A DNA stretch of 64,000 nucleotides from the NCBI RefSeq assembly GCF_000374825.1, contig NZ_KB895376.1, positions 251,460-315,459 of the forward strand. Direction: 5' to 3'. Position numbers and translations under genes: made by a program. The stretch is from Paenibacillus sanguinis 2301083 = DSM 16941 (GTDB lineage Bacteria > Bacillota > Bacilli > Paenibacillales > Paenibacillaceae). Within the stretch, counting starts at the first letter, position 1; every line of letters begins with the position of its first letter. This document shows, piece by piece, positions 35,456 through 48,299 of this stretch. Under the pieces are notes generated by a model. That model was given only the letters and a program-made list of their open reading frames with translations. It was not told where the DNA came from and ran no database searches.

Positions 35456-36451
35456 TCAGAACTTTTTCTTAAGCACCTTGTCCAAATTATCAAGCATAAT
35501 GCCCGTTCCCTTCACAACGCAATGCATAGGGTCTTCAGCAATCAACACAGGCACCCGCAGCTCTTCGGCAAGCAGCTCGTCCAACCCGTTCAGCAGAGCG
35601 CCTCCCCCTGTCAGGATAACACCCCGATCAATAATATCAGCGGATAATTCAGGCGGAGTGCGCTCCAATACCGATTTTGCCGCAGCTACAATAGTAGAGA
35701 TTGGATCAGCTAACGCCTCTTGAATTTCATTAGCCGTAATTGTAATCGTCAGCGGAAGCCCGGATACCATGTCGCGACCGCGAATATCCATTTCGGCCAC
35801 GCGTCCGTTCGGATATACCGTCCCGATCCCAATCTTGATGTCCTCTGCGGTACGTTCCCCGATCAACAGCTTATATTTGGTTTTAATATATTTGATTATG
35901 GACGAGTCGAACTTGTCCCCTGCTATTTTAATAGACGAGGCCGTGACGATATCTCCCATAGAGAGCACCGCCACGTCCGTCGTCCCGCCACCGATATCAA
36001 CAACCATGTTGCCGCTAGGTTCATAAATATCCATGCCAGCGCCGATGGCAGCCGCCTTCGGCTCTTCTTCCAGAAATACTTCCTTGGCGCCGCTACGCTC
36101 GGCAGCTTGCCGAATCGCCTTCTGCTCGACGGATGTAATATTCGTTGGTGCGCATATCAAGATTCGCGGATGGCTGTACCAGCTTCGGCCCCCTACCTGA
36201 TCTATAAAATATTTCATCATCGTTTCCGTAACTTCGAAATCAGCAATAACCCCATCCCGCAAAGGACGAATCGCAATGATATTTCCAGGCGTGCGGCCTA
36301 CCATGCGTCTCGCCTCTTCACCCACGGCCAGCACCCGTCCCCCATCGCTGTCAATGGCCACGACAGAAGGCTCGTCAAGAACAACTCCCTTTCCTTTTAC
36401 ATGAATCAGCACATTGGCTGTGCCCAAATCAATACCAATATCCTTGCTCAT
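35456..36451 (-). CDS. mbl: Rod-shape determining protein (MreB family, Mbl)
   Basis: About 331 residues of the bacterial actin fold: phosphate-1 IGIDLGTANVLIHVKGKG, connect-1, phosphate-2 MVVDIGGGTTDVAVLS and adenosine block VILTGGGALLNGLDELLAEE. It forms short membrane-bound filaments that direct cylindrical wall synthesis. The start at 36451 has GGGGG 8 bases upstream. Its neighbours spoIIID upstream and flhO downstream identify it as Mbl rather than MreB or MreBH, because B. subtilis has the same order. Confidence 0.95.
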   Translation of the reverse strand: MSKDIGIDLGTANVLIHVKGKGVVLDEPSVVAIDSDGGRVLAVGEEARRMVGRTPGNIIAIRPLRDGVIADFEVTETMMKYFIDQVGGRSWYSHPRILICAPTNITSVEQKAIRQAAERSGAKEVFLEEEPKAAAIGAGMDIYEPSGNMVVDIGGGTTDVAVLSMGDIVTASSIKIAGDKFDSSIIKYIKTKYKLLIGERTAEDIKIGIGTVYPNGRVAEMDIRGRDMVSGLPLTITITANEIQEALADPISTIVAAAKSVLERTPPELSADIIDRGVILTGGGALLNGLDELLAEELRVPVLIAEDPMHCVVKGTGIMLDNLDKVLKKKF

Positions 36452-36663
36452 CATTTGATCCCCCAAAGCGTATTTTTGTAGATCACGGAAAGGAAGTGCT
36501 GCCTATTTCCATGCCATATGGTAAAAAAGTCGTTAGCGCAATAAGTCGAAATTCCGCAAAAATCGATGAAAATCCACATTATCCTATACCATATTTAAAA
36601 ATACCATACTTTAGGGGATGGATTCAATGATAATCGTCCGCTAGGACGCTGTTGCACAAAACA

Positions 36664-36948
36664 CTAGTTCAAGGAGCTGATCACCTCTCGTTTAGGTTCC
36701 CCCTTTTTTTTGTACTTAATCTTTGTCGCTTCTCCTCCACGCAGGTGGCGAATGGATTTGTGGTATTCGAGAATGTGCTTGACCTGATCGGCCAAATCCG
36801 GATTAATCTCCGGTAAGCGTTCTGTTAAATCCTTGTGCACCGTGCTTTTCGATACGCCAAATTCCTTGGCAATCGTCCGAACCGTATGCCGCGTCTCCAC
36901 GATGCACCGACCTATCTTAATTGTCCGTTCCTTGATGTAATCGTGCAC
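36664..36948 (-). CDS. spoIIID: Sporulation transcription regulator SpoIIID
   Basis: A 94-residue protein with the helix-turn-helix RTIAKEFGVSKSTVHKDLTE (about residues 24-43) and a basic C-terminus (KIKYKKKGEPKRE). It is highly like B. subtilis SpoIIID, a mother-cell DNA-binding protein that tunes many sigma-E genes and sigK. A sigma-E-like promoter lies at 36984-37011. It is followed by mbl. Confidence 0.97.
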   Translation of the reverse strand: MHDYIKERTIKIGRCIVETRHTVRTIAKEFGVSKSTVHKDLTERLPEINPDLADQVKHILEYHKSIRHLRGGEATKIKYKKKGEPKREVISSLN

Positions 36949-36983
36949 GCTCCCGCCTCCCTCAACTCGAGATAGTTTGGTAC

Positions 36984-37011
36984 ATTATATGAGGGGCGGG
37001 CCTATATATTC
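36984..37011 (-). promoter_or_regulatory. spoIIID: Sigma-E-type promoter of spoIIID
   Basis: On the minus strand GAATATA (37011-37005) and CATATAAT (36991-36984) are 13 bases apart. This resembles the mother-cell sigma-E pattern and lies about 35 bases before the spoIIID start. Confidence 0.6.
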
Positions 37012-37123
37012 TTTGTTTCCAAGCCTGACAAGCCTAGGCGAGGCCATTTATTTTACGGACAACCTTGAAAATAAGGGGAGCAACAAATGTGATGATCTCC
37101 TTCCCGACTAAGCTTATAAACGT

Positions 37124-37146
37124 AAAAAAAGAGAGCTTTCGCTCTC
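37124..37146 (-). terminator. Terminator after spoIIQ
   Basis: GAGAGC-GAAA-GCTCTC followed by TTTTTTT on the minus strand, about 70 bases beyond the spoIIQ stop. Confidence 0.9.
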
Positions 37147-37215
37147 CTTGGGCAACAGCAGCACATCCTTGCTATGAAGAATAAGCGCCTGCCTTATAGG
37201 TTAGATGGGTTTAAC

Positions 37216-37959
37216 TCAGTTCTTCGGAAGCACAGTTTCCGGATTGACCAGTTCGTCGTTTTCGTAAACGGCGAAATGCAGATGGTTATCGAGATCCTTC
37301 TCGATTTCATTGCGCCCGGCACTACCGATTACATCGCCTTGCTTGACTTCGATATCCTGCTTTACCGTTACTTCCGACAGGCTCTCATACAAGGTCTTCA
37401 GGTTGCTGGCGTGAGTAATCTCCACCACATACCCCAGCAGCGGCACCTCTTCCACTCTTGTCACCTTGCCGCTCATCGCGGCGGTTACTTCAAATGGCTT
37501 GCGGTCCTCCCGTGCCAGGTCAATCCCTGTATTCGGCGTAAACGTATCATTGTACTGAACCAAGGCAGCCTGATGCTGTTCTGCCGTGCCTTCTTTCTCA
37601 TAGAACGGCTTGACGACAGTTACCTCGGCGCTGTTAGCTACCGGCCAGGCCAGGTCTTCCGCAGACGCAATCACTTCGGTCGCTTCTTCCCCGTTCATCC
37701 CTTGTTGTGTTCCAGCCTCCTCGCCGGACAAATCGACGACATCGGTCACGCTGGCGGGGGTCGAGTCCATCGGCTTGTTGCTCGCATCCTGGTAGACCCA
37801 CACTAAGGTTAGTATAATTGCCGCTGCCGCCACATATGCTGCCGGGTAAACCCATCTCTTGGACAATAATCTCTTCCACGCGGATACCGGGGCTGCCGGC
37901 TCTCCCAATCCTTTTTTAGAAGACTCCTCGTGGGATTGTTTGTTCTGATTTTCATTCAT
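37216..37959 (-). CDS. spoIIQ: Stage II sporulation protein SpoIIQ (degenerate M23 peptidase)
   Basis: A 247-residue forespore membrane protein: basic cytoplasmic N-terminus, one helix (about 36-53, VYPAAYVAAAAIILTLVW), linker, then a LytM/M23 domain (about 125-247). In B. subtilis it pairs across the intermembrane space with SpoIIIAH and is needed for engulfment. The first metal-ligand motif reads NTGIDLA, so the usual His is Asn, while the later HLHFAV keeps both His. The domain is therefore probably not an active peptidase, as known for B. subtilis SpoIIQ. A sigma-F promoter lies upstream. Confidence 0.93.
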   Translation of the reverse strand: MNENQNKQSHEESSKKGLGEPAAPVSAWKRLLSKRWVYPAAYVAAAAIILTLVWVYQDASNKPMDSTPASVTDVVDLSGEEAGTQQGMNGEEATEVIASAEDLAWPVANSAEVTVVKPFYEKEGTAEQHQAALVQYNDTFTPNTGIDLAREDRKPFEVTAAMSGKVTRVEEVPLLGYVVEITHASNLKTLYESLSEVTVKQDIEVKQGDVIGSAGRNEIEKDLDNHLHFAVYENDELVNPETVLPKN

Positions 37960-37980
37960 TTGTTCATCACCTCAGTAACC

Positions 37981-38008
37981 AGTGTTACCGGGGTCAACTC
38001 TTTTATAC
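37981..38008 (-). promoter_or_regulatory. spoIIQ: Sigma-F promoter of spoIIQ
   Basis: On the minus strand GTATA (38008-38004) and GGTAACACT (37989-37981) are 14 bases apart, a close fit to the forespore sigma-F pattern (GYATA, then GGnnAnnnT). B. subtilis spoIIQ is also transcribed by sigma-F. Confidence 0.7.
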
Positions 38009-38018
38009 TTCGTTTATA

Positions 38019-39302
38019 TTAAATTTTTTCCAAAAAGGAAGACGCCTGCCCAAAATCAATCCCCGTATAGTAGTGTTTGAGAATCTGCGTTGTGGTGAAT
38101 CCCTGCCGGGCCATGCCGTTGGCCCCCCACTGGCTCATTCCGACACCATGCCCGTATCCATAGGTTGTAATCTTCACCTTGTCGCCGTCCAAAGCCAAGG
38201 TAAACTGACTGGATCGCAGCTCCAGCTTCTCTCGTAATTCTCGTCCGCTATATGTCTTGTCTCCAATTCGGAATTCTTTCACCCGTCTCCCAGTCGTCCA
38301 GGAGAGGGTTTGAAAGAGCTTATCCGCCTTGAGCTTGAATTCCTTTCCCCCCTCCCCTTGAGCGAAAGCAGCAATCGCAGACTGAACTGTCTTGGGAATC
38401 GGCTGACCCAGCTTGCGATAAAGCTGTGCGAGCGGCATCTCGATTGTCTCTTTGCTCTCGGGGTGCACCTCGGCATCCCATGGGCTGGCCACACTGCGGA
38501 GATACGGCACCTTCAGGGACCAGTATTCCTCCGAATTCTCCGTATGCCCTCCGCTGGATGAGAAAAAAGCAGCGGTAATGGGCTGTCCGCGAAATGTCAT
38601 GACAATCCCCTCCGTTTGACGCACTGCCTCCTGGAGCTTCGCAAGCTGCGCTGCCTTGCCTTGCTTCGGCCAGGTCATCAGAACCACGCGGGACAGGTAA
38701 GCCTGGTGTGCCGTCGTGTCATTGACGTCGGCGGCCTTGCCAGCCATATCGCCGGTCTCGTCCATGGCCAATCGCCGGACGATATAGGTACGGGCGGCAA
38801 TGGCCTGGGCCTTCAGGGCCGCGAGCTCGAAGTCCGCCGGCATCTCCGCGGCGAGCACGCCGGTGACGTATTGTTCGAGCGGCACGGTCTCGATCTTGCC
38901 CGTGCGCGTAAGATGCACGCGCACCGGCACCCCATCCGCCAGCGCCACATCGGCAGGGGGGGCTGGCGGAGCAGCGGGGCGCGCGTCTCGCGGGCCCGGC
39001 TCCGCCGCTTGCGCCGCGGCCGGGTCCGGCGGCGTTGCTGGCGCAGCCGCGCGCCAGGTGAGCAACGCTGGCAGCAGCAGCGCCAGCGCGAGCACGGCCA
39101 GCGCCGCCAGCCAAGGCGCGGCGGGCGGCCCATGCCGCCTGCTGCCAGCACGGCGGGCGGCAGCGCTTCCCCGCAGGCCGGCTAGCAGGCGACCGCTCCT
39201 TGTATCGGCCACGGCCACCTGCCCCCGTCCCTGCGGCTTCTCCTTATCGCTTGGCAAACCTGGGCCACCCGACAATTTCCCTCTGCGTTTTACCGCCTCC
39301 AT
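38019..39302 (-). CDS. spoIID: Stage II sporulation protein SpoIID
   Basis: About 427 residues from the ATG at 39302; an earlier start at 39431 would add 43 residues of unlikely sequence. A basic N-terminus, a helix (PWLAALAVLALALLLPALL) and an Ala/Pro-rich linker precede the SpoIID domain (about 150-427: VPLEQYVTGVLAAEMPADFE, AIAARTYIVRR, FFSSSGGHTEN, GYGHGVGMSQWGANGMA). It is a mother-cell membrane murein lytic transglycosylase that removes septal peptidoglycan during engulfment. It is about 85 residues longer than B. subtilis SpoIID, because of the N-terminal extension. The linker DNA (38700-39190) is far richer in GC than the flanks. Confidence 0.92.
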   Translation of the reverse strand: MEAVKRRGKLSGGPGLPSDKEKPQGRGQVAVADTRSGRLLAGLRGSAAARRAGSRRHGPPAAPWLAALAVLALALLLPALLTWRAAAPATPPDPAAAQAAEPGPRDARPAAPPAPPADVALADGVPVRVHLTRTGKIETVPLEQYVTGVLAAEMPADFELAALKAQAIAARTYIVRRLAMDETGDMAGKAADVNDTTAHQAYLSRVVLMTWPKQGKAAQLAKLQEAVRQTEGIVMTFRGQPITAAFFSSSGGHTENSEEYWSLKVPYLRSVASPWDAEVHPESKETIEMPLAQLYRKLGQPIPKTVQSAIAAFAQGEGGKEFKLKADKLFQTLSWTTGRRVKEFRIGDKTYSGRELREKLELRSSQFTLALDGDKVKITTYGYGHGVGMSQWGANGMARQGFTTTQILKHYYTGIDFGQASSFLEKI

Positions 39303-39581
39303 CTTGTCGCTCTCTTCACGTCCTGCTGGTTGTGTCACTCTAGGTATTATATTTATTTTCAAAGAATCCGCCGTTCCTTTTCTCTTATGCTCATCAATTA
39401 GTCTATGCTGCTGCATCATTCCCATCTGCACTCCCCACGTCTTCTCTCTTATACCTTTTCCCCGCTATACTTATAGATATGTATTTGTCCCGGATGCTAG
39501 AACCCGGCTTCAGCCCATTCTCTGAAATGGATGTCTTCCTCGCAAATAGAAGCTTGCCGCACGTACATCATTTCGCCGCAT

Positions 39582-39608
39582 AAAAAAACGACCCGGAATA
39601 CCGGATCG
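39582..39608 (-). terminator. Terminator after the HxlR gene
   Basis: CGATCCGG-TATT-CCGGGTCG followed by TTTTTTTA on the minus strand, 10 bases past the stop codon. Confidence 0.88.
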
Positions 39609-39616
39609 CAAGGCAA

Positions 39617-40009
39617 TTATACTTCTGTTTGATTTTGGCTTCGATGAAGAGCCTCTTTCTTGTAAAGCTCTCCCCATTCCTTCATTCTTTCAATAATCGG
39701 TATCAGCGTAGTACCGAATGGGGTCAAGGAATATTCCACCTTCGGCGGCACCTGTCGGTATACCTCACGATGCACAATACCGTCGTCCTCCAGTTCGCGA
39801 AGTTGCAAGGTCAGCATCCGCTGGGTAATGGTTGGGCAAATTCTCCGGAACTCATTGAACCGGATTGGCCCGTCCATCAAATGATAGAGCAATAATCCCT
39901 TCCATTTGCCGCCAATAATATGCAACGTAAATTCTACAGGACAATCATCACCCCGGGGATGGGCCATTTTCTCACTTTTACGGCTTCCTATGTCACTCAC
40001 CCCTTCCAT
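39617..40009 (-). CDS. HxlR-family winged-helix regulator
   Basis: A 130-residue MarR-like HxlR protein: [20 protein letters not shown] (Cys near residue 23), [20 protein letters not shown] recognition region and the wing [10 protein letters not shown]. HxlR proteins sense thiol-reactive or carbonyl stress, often through that conserved Cys. It is a one-gene unit between murA and spoIID, where B. subtilis has no such gene, so it looks inserted. No clear ribosome-binding site precedes the ATG. An AT-rich palindrome next to it may be an operator. The target is unknown. Confidence 0.9.
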   Translation of the reverse strand: MEGVSDIGSRKSEKMAHPRGDDCPVEFTLHIIGGKWKGLLLYHLMDGPIRFNEFRRICPTITQRMLTLQLRELEDDGIVHREVYRQVPPKVEYSLTPFGTTLIPIIERMKEWGELYKKEALHRSQNQTEV

Positions 40010-40011
40010 CG

Positions 40012-40032
40012 GTATATAAATATAATCTATAC
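40012..40032. promoter_or_regulatory. Candidate HxlR operator/promoter
   Basis: GTATA..TATAC ends frame an AT-rich 21-base imperfect palindrome directly before the HxlR start, a common position for autoregulation by this family. Confidence 0.35.
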
Positions 40033-40096
40033 GCTTTTATGATCGTATCCTTATTTTAGAGTACATCCCTTAGTTACACAACCTTTACAACATGCC

Positions 40097-40139
40097 AAAA
40101 AGAAGCTCCCATCGCATCTACATGAGGGAACTTCTTCTT
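40097..40139 (-). terminator. Terminator-like hairpin after murA
   Basis: AAGAAGTTCCCTCAT pairs with AT-GGGAGCTTCTT, and the minus strand continues TTTTTGGC. It lies about 130 bases past murA, beyond a repeat hairpin. Confidence 0.75.
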
Positions 40140-40211
40140 TCTGCCTAATAACGTATAAAGTTTGTTCACAAACTTATCTTTTGATTTGCACTCGTGCTAC
40201 TGCCGCTATAA

Positions 40212-40261
40212 GTGTGTGTTCAACAAGTCTGGTTTAGTTGACCTGTTGAACTACCTCTATA
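40212..40261 (-). repeat. Hairpin copy of the GTTCAA repeat family after murA
   Basis: On the minus strand TATAGAGGTAGTTCAACAGGTC and GACTTGTTGAAC form an 11-of-12-pair stem with a 10-base loop. The outer TATAGAGGTAGTTCAA is shared with the elements at 51031 and 53298. It touches the murA stop codon. Confidence 0.65.
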
Positions 40262-40267
40262 AGTAAA

Positions 40268-41611
40268 TTAAGCCCAAGATGGCTGAATTTTCAATACAGG
40301 GGTTTCTTCTTTGACGCTAGCCGTTGCCTTACCCGGCTCCGCCGCAACTTCTTCTGCTGAAATGCGCCAAATGTTCGCTCCGAGACCCATCAGTTTCTCC
40401 GCCAGGTTCACATATCCACGATCAATGTGGTGCGTGCCGCTTACCTCTGTCGTTCCATCAGCTACAAGACCAGCAAGAATCAGAGCTGCTCCCGCACGCA
40501 AATCCGTCGCGCAGACCTTAGCACCACTCAGCCTGGTTTTGCCGCTCAAAATCGCGCTGCGTCCTTCCACCTTGATATCCGCATTCATTAACCGGAACTG
40601 ATCCACATGCATAAAGCGGTTCTCGAATACAGTCTCTGTGATGACGCTGCTCCCCTCTGTTACTAATAACAAGGCCATCATCTGCGATTGCATATCGGTG
40701 GGGAATCCGGGATAAGGCAATGTTTTGACATCCACCGACTTTAGCGGCTTATCGGCAATCACACGAACCCCATTTTCTTGAGCTTCCACCTTGACGCCCA
40801 TTTCCTCCAGCTTGGCAATCACCGGACCTAAATGATCGGCAATGGCTCCTTCTACAAAGACATTTCCGCCAGTAATCGCAGCCGCAACCATAAATGTCCC
40901 GGCTTCAATCCGGTCAGGAATGACGGTATGCTCGCAGCCATGCAGCTTCTCGACACCTTCAATACGAATCATTCCTGTGCCTGCACCGCGTACAATAGCT
41001 CCCATACTGTTCAAATAGTTGGCAAGGTCCACAATTTCCGGCTCTTTAGCTGCATTCTCAATCATCGTGGTGCCTTCAGCAAGCGTCGCTGCCATCATAA
41101 TGTTCTCGGTGGCACCCACGCTGGCAACGTCCAGATATATTTTCGCGCCGCGGAGGCGGCCATTCGATTTTGCTTCAATAAACCCGTGGCCCAAGTTAAT
41201 CTCGGCCCCCATTGCCTCAAATCCCTTGAGATGCTGATCAATCGGTCTTGTGCCGATAGCGCATCCTCCCGGCAAGGAGATACGAGTAAATCCTGTCCGT
41301 GTCAACAAAGGGCCCATGACAAGAAAAGACGCCCGCATTTTTCGCACCCACTCATAAGGCGCTTCACATGAAGCGATTTTGCGTGCATCAACCGTAATCA
41401 CTTCCCGGTCGTATGTAACACTCGCCCCAAGTGATTCCAACACTTTATTAATGGTCATCACATCGTCTAATGGAGGCGCATCGCGAATGATGCTTACCCC
41501 TTCTTCACCCAATAAAGACGCTGCAATGATCGGCAGCACTGAATTTTTAGCTCCGCTGACTTTTACGTTCCCGGCCAAAACATTGCCACCGCGGACGATA
41601 AATTTGCTCAT
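40268..41611 (-). CDS. murA: UDP-N-acetylglucosamine 1-carboxyvinyltransferase
   Basis: About 447 residues. It catalyses the first committed step of peptidoglycan synthesis, adding enolpyruvate to UDP-GlcNAc. The active-site loop [18 protein letters not shown] contains the catalytic, fosfomycin-sensitive Cys near residue 118. The N-terminal [15 protein letters not shown] and the central '[17 protein letters not shown]' are typical. The start at 41611 has GGAGGG upstream; a GTG one codon earlier is possible. The last 20 residues or so ([16 protein letters not shown]) extend beyond the usual end. The position after the ATP synthase operon and before spoIID matches B. subtilis murAA. Confidence 0.97.
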   Translation of the reverse strand: MSKFIVRGGNVLAGNVKVSGAKNSVLPIIAASLLGEEGVSIIRDAPPLDDVMTINKVLESLGASVTYDREVITVDARKIASCEAPYEWVRKMRASFLVMGPLLTRTGFTRISLPGGCAIGTRPIDQHLKGFEAMGAEINLGHGFIEAKSNGRLRGAKIYLDVASVGATENIMMAATLAEGTTMIENAAKEPEIVDLANYLNSMGAIVRGAGTGMIRIEGVEKLHGCEHTVIPDRIEAGTFMVAAAITGGNVFVEGAIADHLGPVIAKLEEMGVKVEAQENGVRVIADKPLKSVDVKTLPYPGFPTDMQSQMMALLLVTEGSSVITETVFENRFMHVDQFRLMNADIKVEGRSAILSGKTRLSGAKVCATDLRAGAALILAGLVADGTTEVSGTHHIDRGYVNLAEKLMGLGANIWRISAEEVAAEPGKATASVKEETPVLKIQPSWA

Positions 41612-41869
41612 CACGTTTCCCTCCGCGCGTTCATTTTCACTTTTCTACCTGATATGGAAAAAAATTAAACCCGTTCATTCCCCAAATTTCATCATATCAT
41701 CGGTCATTTATGGTACACAAGACCCTTAACGTGTCGAAAAAACGTGTTTTGGCTCAGAAATCGCCGTCAATCCCATAGAAGGACCTGCTTTCGAGTTTCT
41801 AGTCCCTATTCACCATTGTTGACACAATGAATTGATGTTATTCGACATTTTCTCTGCCTACGCTTTTAT

Positions 41870-42121
41870 TCAGAACATGTATCTCAACATTTGAGTGTAC
41901 CCCCAATAATCCAATACAAACAAAGCGACAAAACGCCCTAACACAACGGCAAGCAGAAGCTGTAGCAATTTCCCTTGCGGCCCCTTTGGATTGCGGATAA
42001 ACAAATCCAGCTTTAAGTTTTGCAGTGCCCACCAAGACGCGGCGACACAGGCCAGTGATACCAGGATAGCCGTCAGGCCACCCGCGCCGACCGAAGCAGA
42101 TGCCAGGTCGATCGGATTCAT
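41870..42121 (-). CDS. DUF1146 family small membrane protein
   Basis: An 83-residue protein with two membrane helices (about 13-33 and 54-74) joined by a basic loop (FIRNPKGPQGKLLQ). It fits the YwzB/DUF1146 family, which is regularly encoded between atpC and murA in Bacillales. GGGGGA lies before the ATG. Function is unknown, but the conserved place next to the ATP synthase operon is noteworthy. Confidence 0.88.
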   Translation of the reverse strand: MNPIDLASASVGAGGLTAILVSLACVAASWWALQNLKLDLFIRNPKGPQGKLLQLLLAVVLGRFVALFVLDYWGYTQMLRYMF

Positions 42122-42363
42122 AATCTAATCCCCCATCATGTTCTATATTTATGCTGCAAGCCTCTAATCGGTTAATCCGCCAATTATAACCTTTTGAGTT
42201 AAATTTCACAATCTCTTAATATATATCGGTCACAAACATGTGAAAATATAGACCCTTTTTATCATACTTGTCACCAGGCAAATAATCCAGCTTTTCTTTC
42301 CAATGCAAGGGTTTTCATTTTACGGTAGCCTATAAAAATCAGACTAACGAACTATATCCGGGA

Positions 42364-42395
42364 CAAAAAAACGGGCACCCCATGAGGTGCCCGTT
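42364..42395 (-). terminator. Terminator of the ATP synthase operon
   Basis: ACGGGCACC and GGTGCCCGT form a perfect 9-bp stem followed by TTTTTTTG on the minus strand, 22 bases after atpC. Confidence 0.93.
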
Positions 42396-42417
42396 AAGAA
42401 GCCGGATTCAAGCAGCC

Positions 42418-42831
42418 TTACGGTTTATCGTGGCTGGATACTGTAATCCGGGTCACTGCTCTTTGCAACGCCAATTCAGCCCGGCGATGATCGATGCGGT
42501 CCTGGTTGCTGCGCGCTGCCAGACGACGTTCAGCACGTTCACGTGCCGCGATGGCCCGCTCAATGTCGATCTCCTCTGGAAGCTCGGCGCTTTCGGCTAA
42601 TACAATGACTTTATCGCCCTGTATTTCAGCGAAGCCGCCATGCACCGCAATCGTTGTCGTTTCATTGCCCTTCTTGGCTACCACCGGGGCAACCTGAAGC
42701 GGCGTCACCAATGGGATATGTCCTGGCAGAACACCAAGCTCCCCTTCAATACCGCGGACAGTCAGACTGTCCACCTCTTTGGAGAACACCACGTGTTCCG
42801 GCGTAACGATTTCCAATAATAAGGTGCTCAA
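42418..42831 (-). CDS. atpC: ATP synthase F1 subunit epsilon
   Basis: A 137-residue protein with an N-terminal beta sandwich (TLLLEIVTPEHVVFSKEVDS, GELGVLPGHIPLVTPL) and a C-terminal helical hairpin rich in Arg and Ala (about 90-125). It couples rotation and can inhibit ATP hydrolysis. The TTG start has GGAGGG 6 bases upstream. It is the last gene of the atp operon. Confidence 0.96.
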   Translation of the reverse strand: MSTLLLEIVTPEHVVFSKEVDSLTVRGIEGELGVLPGHIPLVTPLQVAPVVAKKGNETTTIAVHGGFAEIQGDKVIVLAESAELPEEIDIERAIAARERAERRLAARSNQDRIDHRRAELALQRAVTRITVSSHDKP

Positions 42832-42892
42832 GTTTATCCCTCCTGTTCGCGGGACCGTTCATTTCTGAAACATCCGCATTCACGGCGCGGTT

Positions 42893-45180
<2,288 letters not shown>

Positions 45181-45315
45181 GATTTCACCACCTCAGAACT
45201 TTGGCAAACCATCATCCTGGAATGCAATTAGATGATTTTGCGCCAAAGTTATCTTTTTATACAACTGCAAACCGACATTTTGCGATAGGAGCCAATGCCG
45301 GCCTTGCAGTTCATC

Positions 45316-46845
<1,530 letters not shown>

Positions 46846-47394
46846 CTACAGTGCTTGTCTTCGAAAAGACTTTTCGAGCCGTTCCAATTTGCCTGCAAGA
46901 CTTCCGTCATAAACCGTATCTCCGATACGAACCTTGACGCCACCCAACAGACTTTTATCAAGCTGTACCTGAACGCGCAATTTTTTCTTTAGCAGTTCGC
47001 CAAACTCCCTGGCAATCGCCTGCTGCTCTTCCTCGCCAAGCGGGTATGCGGTATACACGGTAGCATTGGCCAATCCGAGGGCATCGCTGGCAACCTTCAC
47101 GTAGCTATCCAGGAGGTCCGGCAAAATATCAAGTCTGCCTCTCTCCACCAGCAACTTAGCCAAAGAAGTAACAGATTGGGAGAGCTTGCCTTCCAATGCA
47201 CCTTGAAGGGCATTCCACTTTTCTACTTCCGAGAATTTGGGACTTAGCAGAAATTTGCGCACGTTAAAATCGTCATGGAGCGCGGCCACGAGAGCACTCA
47301 GCTCTTGCTCCACTTCCAAAGTACGTTCTTCCTTTGCAGCAATTTCATACAGCGCCTTGGCATATCGGCCAGCTACCACTGTATTGCGGCTCAT
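46846..47394 (-). CDS. atpH: ATP synthase F1 subunit delta
   Basis: A 182-residue OSCP/delta protein: GRYAKALYEIAAKE at the N-terminus, a helical bundle to about 105, and a C-terminal domain ending GVKVRIGDTVYDGSLAGKLE. It joins the peripheral stalk to F1. Its ATG overlaps the atpF stop in ATGA, so the two are translationally coupled. Confidence 0.97.
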   Translation of the reverse strand: MSRNTVVAGRYAKALYEIAAKEERTLEVEQELSALVAALHDDFNVRKFLLSPKFSEVEKWNALQGALEGKLSQSVTSLAKLLVERGRLDILPDLLDSYVKVASDALGLANATVYTAYPLGEEEQQAIAREFGELLKKKLRVQVQLDKSLLGGVKVRIGDTVYDGSLAGKLERLEKSFRRQAL

Positions 47395-47882
47395 GATTTA
47401 GTACCTACTTCGCTCAAATACTGATTGACGAGCTTCTCTTGCTCGGCCGGACTACTCTCCACCTCGCGCTCAATCAGCTTGGACGCGATATTTACAGAAT
47501 AAGAACCAATCTCGCCACGCAGGGCTTCCAAGGTTTTTTTTCTTTCATTTTCAATATCGCGAATAGCTTGTTCTTTCAGGCGGGTTGTATCTTGCTTGGC
47601 TTGCTCCAGCAATTCCTGCGCTTGCTTGCTGCTGCTTTGCTTGGATTGCTCGATGATGCTATATGCTTCCTGACGAGCTTGTTGAAGCGCCGCTTTCTGT
47701 TCTTCTACAAAAACTGTAGCCTGCTCACGAGTTTGCTTCGCCTCTTCCAACTGGCCAAGCACCAACTCACGGCGTTTCTCCATTACTGCAAAAAGCTTGC
47801 CAAAAGCATATTTATTCAACAGCCAATAAAGGATACCAAATGAAATCATGGTAATCACAATGTTTTCCCACATTACTGTCAA
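47391..47882 (-). CDS. atpF: ATP synthase F0 subunit b
   Basis: About 163 residues: one N-terminal membrane helix (about 8-25) and a long charged coiled coil (Gln, Glu, Ala, Arg) forming the peripheral stalk. TTG at 47882 is preferred because AAGGAG lies 8 bases before it; a GTG at 47891 overlaps that site. It overlaps atpH by four bases. Confidence 0.96.
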   Translation of the reverse strand: MTVMWENIVITMISFGILYWLLNKYAFGKLFAVMEKRRELVLGQLEEAKQTREQATVFVEEQKAALQQARQEAYSIIEQSKQSSSKQAQELLEQAKQDTTRLKEQAIRDIENERKKTLEALRGEIGSYSVNIASKLIEREVESSPAEQEKLVNQYLSEVGTKS

Positions 47883-47993
47883 CGTTGTCACTCCTTTCCG
47901 TCAAGCACGACAGGTGGTTTACCCGTCGAAATGTCCTCATAAAGCGAAGGCGCGGATGGCACCGGCCCTCCCCGCCAAACCCGTTGCTATTAT

Positions 47994-48296
<303 letters not shown>

Positions 48297-48299
48297 TTA

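Noticed and set aside
41838-42209. 123-residue minus-strand frame over the DUF1146 gene
   Set aside because: It is a different frame of the same DNA. The 83-residue frame has two membrane helices, a good ribosome site and the expected family.
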